From Sulfitobacter sp. (lineage in GTDB: Bacteria > Pseudomonadota > Alphaproteobacteria > Rhodobacterales > Rhodobacteraceae): a DNA stretch of 6,290 bases. Numbering within the stretch: position 1 is the first letter of the stretch; every line of letters starts with the position of its first letter. The notes under the pieces are model-generated. The model did not search any database, had not been told where the DNA came from, and was given only the letters and a program-made list of their open reading frames with translations. Positions 1 through 5,690 of the stretch are shown here, piece after piece. The stretch is from NCBI GenBank assembly GCA_024636395.1, contig JAGXHD010000226.1, positions 1 through 6,290 of the forward strand. The letters run 5' to 3'. A program made the translations under genes and the position numbers.

Positions 1-771
1 CTGCTGGTCCACCAGGACGCGCAGGATCTTGGATTGCGTGCCCAGCGGCATGTCTGCCACCTCGTCGAAATAGACCACACCGCCGTGACCTTGCTCCAGC
101 AGGCCCGGCTCCACGCCGCGTTCGGGTGTCTCGCGGCCAAACAGGACTTCCTCCATCCGGTCGGGGGCGACGCCTGCGCAATTTACGGTGATAAAGGGGG
201 CGGAGGCGCGGTTGGAATGGGTATGGATATAGCGCGCGGCTACTTCCTTGCCCGATCCTGCCGGACCCGTGAGCATCACCCGCCCGTTGGATTTGGTGAC
301 CTTATCGAGCTGGCCCAGAAGTGTGCGAAAGGCGCCGGAATTCCCGATCATCTCCGCGGTGGTGCTTTCCTTGCGCTTGAGCGTCAGGTTCTCGCGGCGC
401 AGGCGTGAGGTCTCCATAGCGCGGCGGATGACCACCATCAGCTGGTCGATGTTGAACGGCTTTTCTATGAAATCATAGGCACCTTGCTTGATCGCGGCCA
501 CCGCGATTTCGACGTTGCCGTGCCCCGAAATGATCACCACCGGCACATCCGGATTGTCGCGTTTGACCGTTTTGAGGATGTCGATGCCGTCCATCTTGCT
601 GTCCTTGAGCCAGATATCGAGGATCATCAGCGCAGGCGGTTCGGTGTTTACGGCGGCCATGGCATCATCCGAATTTCCGGCCAGCCGGGTGGCAAAGCCC
701 TCGTCCTCCAGAATATCCGAGATCAGCTCGCGAATATCACGCTCGTCGTCTACGATCAGAATGTCACTCAT
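1..771 (-). CDS. ntrX: Response regulator NtrX, N-terminal 257 residues (3' end outside window)
   Basis: Partner response regulator of NtrY. I translated it directly from ATG 771, and the frame stays open to base 1. The receiver occupies about 1-120: MSDILIVDDE with Asp8/Asp9, phosphoacceptor Asp52 in MILDIWLKD, Ser82 in VIISGHGN, and Lys104 in FIEKPFN. A linker of about 118-145 rich in Arg, Glu and Lys follows. The AAA+ domain then begins: Walker A GPAGSGKE at 169-176 and Walker B GGVVYFDE with Asp236/Glu237, then VADMPLGTQSKILRVL. Sensor regions and the DNA-binding helix-turn-helix are off the window. Between these motifs LFGRE is present at 214-218, but GAFTGA does not follow, so contact with sigma-54 is unlikely. 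From family knowledge, a missing or degenerate loop is common in alphaproteobacterial NtrX. The start is supported by a GAGGAG ribosome site 7 bases upstream. The gene overlaps the ntrY end by 8 bases, implying one transcript. Confidence 0.95.
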   Translation of the reverse strand, partial: MSDILIVDDERDIRELISDILEDEGFATRLAGNSDDAMAAVNTEPPALMILDIWLKDSKMDGIDILKTVKRDNPDVPVVIISGHGNVEIAVAAIKQGAYDFIEKPFNIDQLMVVIRRAMETSRLRRENLTLKRKESTTAEMIGNSGAFRTLLGQLDKVTKSNGRVMLTGPAGSGKEVAARYIHTHSNRASAPFITVNCAGVAPDRMEEVLFGRETPERGVEPGLLEQGHGGVVYFDEVADMPLGTQSKILRVLVDQQ

Positions 772-3007
772 GGGTCTGCTCCTCAGTGTGGCCGGTATTC
801 TCAATGCCCAATGGCAGAGTTATGACCGCCATTGCGCCAAAATGGGACTGCCCCTCGAAAACGGGGGCGTCCGTGAGGGTCAGGCTGCCGCCGTGCTCCT
901 CGATGATTTTCTTTACGATCGGCAGGCCGAGACCGGTGCCCTCGCTGCGGGTCGTGACATAGGGCTCGAACAACCGAGCGCGGTCCTCCGGCAGCCCGAG
1001 GCCGTTATCGGCGATGCTGATATGGGCCAAGGCGCCATCGGAATGCAGATGCACCTGGATCTGCGGAACCAGACCTTCCGGGGCGCCCTCTTGTTTGAGC
1101 GTGTCTATGGCTTCGCCCGCGTTCTTGATCAGGTTCGTCAGCGCCTGTGTAATCATGGTGCCGTCGATCAGCGCCGGTAGGGCGCGCTTCGGCACATCTG
1201 CTACGATGTTGATGTCGGGACGTCCGGTTCGTTGCAAAAGCACTGCATCTCGCATCAGTTGGGTCATGTCCTGCGCGCGGCGCTCTGGCTCGGGCATCCG
1301 CGCGAACTTGGAGAATTCATCGACAATGCGTCGTAGATCGCCGGTCTGGCGGATGATCACACCGGTCATCTGGTCAAGGCTGTCGCGATCATCGCCGAGC
1401 TTGGGACCGAATTTACGCTTGATCCGTTCGGCGCTGAGCTGGATCGGCGTGAGCGGGTTCTTGATTTCATGTGCGATCCGGCGCGCCACGTCGCCCCAAG
1501 CGGCCATGCGCTGCGCGCTTACCAGATCGGTCACGTCGTCGAAGGCCACAACGTAGCCCTCGAGCCGCCCCTCGTCCGTGCGGCGCGTTGCCATCCGAAC
1601 CAGCAGATTTTCCATACTGCCTTGCCGCGAAACCTTGATCTCCTGCTGGGTCGCCTCGGTCGCTGTCGTGGTCAGCGTCTCGTAGAGCGGGCCGAACTCT
1701 GGCACCGCTACGGTAAGCGCCAGTGATTGCTGGTCTTCTTCCCAGTCCAGAAGGCGCATGGCGGAGCGGTTCACGAAGGTCACGCGTCCCTCCGGATCAA
1801 GGCCCACGACGCCTGAGGTGACCGAGCTGAGCACTGAATCGAACAGCCGCCGCCGCCGCTCGATCTGGCGGGTGTTGTCGAGCAGCGTGTTGCGCTGGCC
1901 CTTGAGCTGCTTGGTCATCTGGTTGAAGTAGCGGCCCAACTCCGCGATCTCGTCGTCGCCGTCATCCTCGCGCACCTGCACGTCCAGATCCCCTGCCCCC
2001 ACCTGCTGTGCTGCGCCCGTGAGCCGACCCACCGGCCCAGACAGCCGCTCCGCAAACCACAGCCCGAGCCAGACTGCTGCAAGAATGATGATGACAGCAA
2101 AGGCGAGATACAGCAGGCCGAATTCGAACAACATGCGCCCCCGCTCGCTCTCGAGTTGCTGGTAGAGGCGGATGGTTTCCTGGGTCTCGTCGAGCAGGCT
2201 CAGGATCTCGCCATCCACTTCGCGCGATATGTAGAGAAGGCGGTCAACGAAGGAGTTGAGCCGCACCAGCGCGCGGAATTCGTTGTTGGCCCAATCCTCG
2301 ATAATACGCACATCCGTGGCGCTCGCGGCGGCGATCTGCTCGGGGCTGGGCGGATCATAATAGAACAGATAGGAGCGATCGCCACGCGCGCGTATCTCGC
2401 CCGTTCCGTCAATCAGATAAGCCTCCGACAGGCCGCGCTGGATCTGGCGCTGGCCATCACCCAAAAGTTCGCTGTCGCTCAGCTCAATTCCTCCGCGGCG
2501 CGCCCGGTCGATGCTGCGCGCAAGGCTCAAGGCATCGTCCTTGAGACCCTGCCGCTCTTCCTCCGCGTAGGCCTCAGCGGCCAGCAGGGAATTGCCGACC
2601 ACCACGCGGACACGCTCGGAAAACCAGCCCTCTATACCCACGTTAATGGTCAGCACTGCAAAGACCGCGACAGACACGGTGGGAATCAGAGCCATGAGCG
2701 CGAAAACACCCGTGAGCCGTAAATGCAGTCTTGATCCGGCTGACTTGGCCCGCCGGGCCGTGATCAGACGCGCAACCTGCGCCAAAACCAGCGCCGCTAC
2801 CACGAGGATGTAAATGAGATCGAGGAGCAAAATCAGGCGTAACGTGTTGGTGCTGCCCTGATCGAGCGGCCCCAGCGCGAGATAGGTCGCCAGCGCGAGT
2901 AAGGGGCCCAGGACCACAAGCCCCAGCGTCATCAGGGTCCGCACAAGCTTGATCCGCCGCAAGCGCGACAGCTGGACAAGCCAAGATATGCGTGTTCGAG
3001 ATGCCAC
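764..3007 (-). CDS. ntrY: Membrane sensor histidine kinase NtrY
   Basis: Integral membrane kinase that phosphorylates NtrX. In alphaproteobacteria the NtrYX pair is linked to nitrogen, redox and envelope responses. Numbered from GTG 3007 (747 residues): three N-terminal hydrophobic helices at about 26-45, 57-79 and 98-122, an extracytoplasmic region of about 170 residues, and a fourth helix at about 297-321. Then come HAMP (about 318-371, LSGPVGRLTGAAQQVGAGD), PAS (about 390-495), HisKA with His513 (RRIAHEIKNPLTPIQLSAER), the N-box with Asn625/Asn629, G1 ADNGLGLP, F-box FEPYVTT, and G2 GTGLGL at about 690-695. Start choice: GTG 3007 is preceded by AGGTGAGG at 9 bases. GTG 3022 would add five residues (752 total) but has no visible ribosome site in front. 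The 3' end overlaps ntrX by 8 bases. Length and domain order fit the NtrY family. The exact start is uncertain. Confidence 0.94.
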   Translation of the reverse strand: MASRTRISWLVQLSRLRRIKLVRTLMTLGLVVLGPLLALATYLALGPLDQGSTNTLRLILLLDLIYILVVAALVLAQVARLITARRAKSAGSRLHLRLTGVFALMALIPTVSVAVFAVLTINVGIEGWFSERVRVVVGNSLLAAEAYAEEERQGLKDDALSLARSIDRARRGGIELSDSELLGDGQRQIQRGLSEAYLIDGTGEIRARGDRSYLFYYDPPSPEQIAAASATDVRIIEDWANNEFRALVRLNSFVDRLLYISREVDGEILSLLDETQETIRLYQQLESERGRMLFEFGLLYLAFAVIIILAAVWLGLWFAERLSGPVGRLTGAAQQVGAGDLDVQVREDDGDDEIAELGRYFNQMTKQLKGQRNTLLDNTRQIERRRRLFDSVLSSVTSGVVGLDPEGRVTFVNRSAMRLLDWEEDQQSLALTVAVPEFGPLYETLTTTATEATQQEIKVSRQGSMENLLVRMATRRTDEGRLEGYVVAFDDVTDLVSAQRMAAWGDVARRIAHEIKNPLTPIQLSAERIKRKFGPKLGDDRDSLDQMTGVIIRQTGDLRRIVDEFSKFARMPEPERRAQDMTQLMRDAVLLQRTGRPDINIVADVPKRALPALIDGTMITQALTNLIKNAGEAIDTLKQEGAPEGLVPQIQVHLHSDGALAHISIADNGLGLPEDRARLFEPYVTTRSEGTGLGLPIVKKIIEEHGGSLTLTDAPVFEGQSHFGAMAVITLPLGIENTGHTEEQTHE
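779..784 (-). promoter_or_regulatory. Ribosome binding site of ntrX
   Basis: GAGGAG on the minus strand lies 7 bases before the ntrX ATG (771), within the last codons of ntrY (the Glu-Glu pair before the C-terminus). It supports this start and ntrY-ntrX translational linkage. Confidence 0.8.
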
Positions 3008-3016
3008 GCGTTCGGA

Positions 3017-3024
3017 CCTCACCT
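3017..3024 (-). promoter_or_regulatory. Ribosome binding site deciding the ntrY start
   Basis: AGGTGAGG on the minus strand ends 9 bases before GTG 3007. The alternative GTG at 3022 lies inside this motif and has nothing purine-rich at the right distance upstream. This favours the shorter, 747-residue NtrY. Confidence 0.55.
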
Positions 3025-3029
3025 GATGT

Positions 3030-3043
3030 GGTGCATAAGCACC
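3030..3043. repeat. Short perfect inverted repeat in the ntrY leader
   Basis: GGTGC and GCACC are perfectly complementary around a 4-base centre (ataa on the plus strand). The repeat sits between the candidate -10 element and the ntrY ribosome site. It could be a small operator half-site pair or a weak RNA hairpin next to the Shine-Dalgarno. It resembles the half-sites of the enteric NtrC box (GCACC and GGTGC), but in the opposite order, so it is not a standard NtrC site. No T-run follows, so it is not a terminator. Confidence 0.35.
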
Positions 3044-3053
3044 GTACCGCCAT

Positions 3054-3081
3054 ATTATGTGGTCCTGATCGGATATGTCCC
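3054..3081 (-). promoter_or_regulatory. Candidate sigma-70-like promoter upstream of ntrY
   Basis: In the only sizeable gap of the operon, the minus strand carries GGGACA (3081-3076, 4 of 6 to TTGACA), a 16-base spacer, and CATAAT (3059-3054, 5 of 6 to TATAAT). Transcription would start around 3047, about 40 bases before the ntrY start. The -35 match is mediocre and the spacer is one base short of ideal, so this is a candidate only. From family knowledge, ntrYX is often both cotranscribed with ntrBC and separately expressed, which makes an internal promoter plausible. Confidence 0.3.
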
Positions 3082-3107
3082 CCGATGGCCACGTTTATGT
3101 GACAGTT

Positions 3108-4475
3108 TTACATCATTTTTCGACCACGTGTAACCTCTATTTCGAGTTCGGTGATCTTCTTCCGCAACGTATTTCTGTTGATGCCCAAAAGCTCTGCGCA
3201 TTTTGCCTGATTGCCCGACGTTGCGGCCAGCGCCACTTCGATGAGCGGCGCCTCGACTTCGCGCAGGATGCGCTGATAGAGGCCTGGCGGCGGCAGCATC
3301 GCACCGTGCAGCTCGAAATAGCGGCGAATGTGACGCTCCACGCTCGCGCCGAGCTTCTCGCTGTTGCCGATGGCGCGGGTGGGCTCAGGGCCGGGCTGAC
3401 CGCCGATAATCTGCTCTGCTTCGGCCGTGGAGATCTCCACCGCACGGCTGGTGAGCGAGAGCTGACGCATGGCATGCTCGAGTTGGCGGACGTTGCCGGG
3501 CCACGTATAATTCGAGAAGATCTTGGCTGCCCCGTCCGAAAGCGCGTGCGGTGAGCCGATCGCCACATCTGCCTTTTCCAGAAAATGCGAGACCAGCAGC
3601 GGAATGTCCTCGACCCTGTCCCGCAGGGCAGGCACGTGCAGCGTGGCCCCAGACAGGCGGTAGTATAGATCGCGGCGCAGCTGGGACTCAGCAGTTTCAT
3701 GCCCCAGATCGCTCTGGGAAGTGGCAATGAAACGCGGCGCGTTATCTGCCTGTGCGTCCATCATACGGGCGATCCGGGCCTGGACCTCACTCGAAATGTC
3801 GCCGATTTCGTCGATCAGAAGCGTGCCGCCGCGCACGCGTGCCAGCACCCGTGCTGGGCCTTCGATATCGCGCAAATCGGCCTCGGTGACAGTCACGAAC
3901 GGCAACGAGCGGCGATCGGACAGATCATGGATCGAGCGAGCGATCAAGGATTTACCCGTCCCGCTTTCGCCCCAGATCAGCACGGGCAGATCGGTGTTCA
4001 TCACCCGCGCGATGACCCGGTACAGCGCCTGCATCACGGCGGTTTTGCCCACCATGGGCAGATCATCCTCGTCCTTGCCGGTGTCTGGTGCCGGGACGCG
4101 TCGAGGCGCGCCGCCCCGCTCGAGCGCGCGAGCCGTGCGCTTCATCAGATCGGGCAGATCGAACGGTTTGGGCAGGTAGTCATAGGCCTGCGCCTCTGCC
4201 GCCTTGATCGCCGTCATGATGGTATTTTGCGCAGAAATTACGATGACCGGCAGGTCGGGGCGATCCTGCGCGATTTTAGGAAGCATTTCCAAACCGTTAC
4301 CGTCAGGCATGGCAACATCGGAGATCACCACGTCGCCCTTGCCTTCGGCCACCCAGCGCATCAGCGTCGTCAGGCTGGAGGTGGCATGCACCTTGCATCC
4401 CGCGCGCGTGAGCGCCTGGGTCAGGACCGTGCGGATCGTGCGGTCGTCATCTGCGACCAGAACTGTACCATCCAT
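3108..4475 (-). CDS. ntrC: Nitrogen regulation response regulator NtrC, lacking the GAFTGA loop
   Basis: DNA-binding response regulator phosphorylated by NtrB, controlling nitrogen assimilation genes. The 455 residues divide as follows. The receiver is 1-120, with acidic pocket Asp9/10/11, phosphoacceptor Asp53 (ISDVAMPDGNG), Ser81 and Lys103 (YLPKPFD). The AAA+ domain is about 140-340: Walker A GESGTGKS 169-176, Walker B GGTLLIDEIGD 216-226, arginine-finger region RRDLYYRLSG 267-276, and sensor II WPGNVRQLEH 325-334. The C-terminal Fis-type helix-turn-helix is about 421-444 (NQAKCAELLGINRNTLRKK), followed by a basic end. The stretch between LPFVTV and Walker B is roughly 18 residues shorter than in E. 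coli NtrC, and the GAFTGA sigma-54 contact loop is absent. In Rhodobacter capsulatus NtrC the same loss goes with activation of the housekeeping sigma-70 polymerase, and I infer the same here. The ATG lies 3 bases after the ntrB stop with a strong Shine-Dalgarno, so the two are surely cotranscribed. Confidence 0.96.
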   Translation of the reverse strand: MDGTVLVADDDRTIRTVLTQALTRAGCKVHATSSLTTLMRWVAEGKGDVVISDVAMPDGNGLEMLPKIAQDRPDLPVIVISAQNTIMTAIKAAEAQAYDYLPKPFDLPDLMKRTARALERGGAPRRVPAPDTGKDEDDLPMVGKTAVMQALYRVIARVMNTDLPVLIWGESGTGKSLIARSIHDLSDRRSLPFVTVTEADLRDIEGPARVLARVRGGTLLIDEIGDISSEVQARIARMMDAQADNAPRFIATSQSDLGHETAESQLRRDLYYRLSGATLHVPALRDRVEDIPLLVSHFLEKADVAIGSPHALSDGAAKIFSNYTWPGNVRQLEHAMRQLSLTSRAVEISTAEAEQIIGGQPGPEPTRAIGNSEKLGASVERHIRRYFELHGAMLPPPGLYQRILREVEAPLIEVALAATSGNQAKCAELLGINRNTLRKKITELEIEVTRGRKMM

Positions 4476-4478
4476 TGC

Positions 4479-5690
4479 TCAACTCTCCTTTTTGGTGCGG
4501 CTGTCCGGTGTTCCGGTGGCCTGAATTTTTTGTGGTTGTGCCGGCGCAGCCAGCGCGGCGCGTTCCTGTGCTGTCGAGGATGCGATTTTTTCCTCGCTTG
4601 CGTCGGCGCGTGGCAGAGAAATCCGAAATACCGTATGGCCGGGCACGGAACTCACGGAGATCCAGCCGTCATGTTCTGAAATGATCTTGCTCACCAGCGC
4701 CAGCCCTAGGCCGGTGCCGTTCTCACGCCCCGATACGAAAGGCTCAAACACGTCGCTTGCAATATGCTCAGGCAGCCCGGGCCCATCGTCGATCACTTCG
4801 ATTTGCAGCGGCAGCGCGATGCCGCGCCCGTCCGCGCGGCGCAACCGGAAGGAATGCTCGTAATAGCTGTGGAGCCGGATCGTGCCGCCCCCCTCTCCCG
4901 CCGCCTCGGATGCGTTTTTCACGAGATTGAGCACGACTTGTAAAAGCTGGTCCTTATCGCCCCATGCCAGCGGGAGGGAGGGATCATAATCCTCAATGAT
5001 CTTCATCTGAGCACCAAAGCCCAGCAGCGCCGAGCGGCGTGCGCGGTCGAGCACATCATGGACATTGACCGCCGAGCGCTCTGGCAGTGTCAGATTTCCG
5101 AACTGCTCGACCTGTTCGAGAAGCTTCACGATCCGGCGGCTTTCGGCCACGATCAGATCGGTCAACTCCAGATCTTCGGGTGGCAGATTCATTCCCAAAA
5201 GCTGCGCCGCTCCCGTGATGCCCGCCAACGGGTTCTTGATCTCGTGGGCCAGCATTTCGGCCATGCCGATGGCTGATTTGGCGGCGGATTTGACCGATTG
5301 GTTTTGTGTCATCCGGCCGGCAAGTTCACGCGGTGAGATCATCAGGATCATCACGCCATCGCTTCCCGACAGCGGGGCTATCTGAAGCTGCGATTGAAGC
5401 GGAGCACGCTGGCCACTGCCCACATCCACATCATTGACAAATAAAGTGCTCTGGACGCTGCGCGCGCGGGCAAACGCCTCTTCGAGCGGCGCATCGACCG
5501 CGATCATATCCCAGACGGGCGTGCCCTGCACCGCCTTGTTGGAGGCATTGAGAAACCCCTCGGCTGCGGCATTGATGTCGATGATAAGATCGTCAGGCCC
5601 GACCAGAAGTGCGGGCACAGGCAGCGAGGTCCAAAGTGCGCGTTCCTCGCGCGCCACAAGCGGGCTCGGCATATGCGCTTTCCCGGTCAT
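4479..5690 (-). CDS. ntrB: Nitrogen regulation sensor histidine kinase NtrB (GlnL)
   Basis: Cytoplasmic sensor kinase/phosphatase that phosphorylates NtrC under nitrogen limitation and is controlled by PII proteins in this family. Of 403 residues, about 10-120 look like a PAS domain (LPVPALLVGPDDLIIDINAA). The phosphoacceptor is His149 in MLAHEIKNPLAGI. The N-box has Asn255 and Asn259 (VVLNLVKNASEA), the G1 box is DDGPGLP at 301-307, the F-box FEPF follows at about 315-318, and the G2 box GTGLGL is at 325-330. There is no hydrophobic membrane helix, as expected. The ATG at 5690 is chosen because it forms an ATGA overlap with the dusB stop. It lacks a strong Shine-Dalgarno, which suggests translational coupling. 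ATG 5672 and an in-frame start at 5705 are alternatives. Odd: after the kinase core (about residue 362) comes an Ala/Gln/Lys-rich tail of about 40 residues, making the protein longer than the roughly 350 residues of E. coli NtrB. Confidence 0.95.
   Translation of the reverse strand: MTGKAHMPSPLVAREERALWTSLPVPALLVGPDDLIIDINAAAEGFLNASNKAVQGTPVWDMIAVDAPLEEAFARARSVQSTLFVNDVDVGSGQRAPLQSQLQIAPLSGSDGVMILMISPRELAGRMTQNQSVKSAAKSAIGMAEMLAHEIKNPLAGITGAAQLLGMNLPPEDLELTDLIVAESRRIVKLLEQVEQFGNLTLPERSAVNVHDVLDRARRSALLGFGAQMKIIEDYDPSLPLAWGDKDQLLQVVLNLVKNASEAAGEGGGTIRLHSYYEHSFRLRRADGRGIALPLQIEVIDDGPGLPEHIASDVFEPFVSGRENGTGLGLALVSKIISEHDGWISVSSVPGHTVFRISLPRADASEEKIASSTAQERAALAAPAQPQKIQATGTPDSRTKKES
4483..4490 (-). 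promoter_or_regulatory. Ribosome binding site of ntrC
   Basis: AAGGAGAG on the minus strand ends 7 bases before the ntrC ATG (4475). It lies inside the last codons of ntrB, whose TGA falls between the site and the ATG. It is the strongest Shine-Dalgarno match in the window. It suggests that ntrC can be translated efficiently and perhaps in excess of ntrB, which would suit a regulator needed in larger amounts than its kinase (inference). Confidence 0.8.
5687..5690 (-). promoter_or_regulatory. ATGA stop/start overlap coupling dusB to ntrB
   Basis: On the minus strand the dusB stop TGA (5689-5687) shares bases with the ntrB ATG (5690-5688). No purine-rich ribosome site of usual strength lies in front of this ATG, only a weak GGGA-like stretch. 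That is the usual arrangement for termination-reinitiation coupling. It is the reason for preferring this ntrB start over ATG 5672, which also has only a weak GGGAAA in front. Confidence 0.6.

Noticed and set aside
488..1180. 230-codon plus-strand reading frame over the ntrY/ntrX junction
   Set aside because: Ser/Arg-rich translation with no motif, fully antisense to conserved kinase and receiver codons.
2156..2722. 188-codon plus-strand reading frame antisense to the periplasmic part of ntrY
   Set aside because: No domain or credible ribosome site seen. The opposite strand encodes the expected NtrY sensor region.
3019..3036. Five-codon leader frame (MHHIR) on the minus strand whose TGA overlaps GTG 3022
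   Set aside because: Too short to judge, no ribosome site, and its coupling role would matter only if GTG 3022 were the true ntrY start, which is less likely than 3007.
3030..3043. NtrC-binding box
   Set aside because: The half-sites GGTGC and GCACC are in the reverse order from the enteric consensus, and this GAFTGA-less NtrC may use a different site.
2643..3092. 149-codon minus-strand frame starting in the ntrC-ntrY gap and overlapping the ntrY N-terminus
   Set aside because: It is out of frame with NtrY and contains no membrane helices or motifs, whereas the ntrY frame gives the expected helices over the same DNA.
3060..3110. Possible intrinsic terminator after ntrC
   Set aside because: Only a weak ATCGG/CCGAT pairing of 5 bases is seen, with no following T-run. 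The A-rich stretch is directly after the stop codon, in the wrong place.
3699..4679. 326-codon plus-strand reading frame antisense to ntrC and the end of ntrB
   Set aside because: The product has no recognisable domain and an odd His/Cys/Arg-rich composition. It lies wholly over two well-supported genes, and long antisense frames are expected in high-G+C coding DNA.
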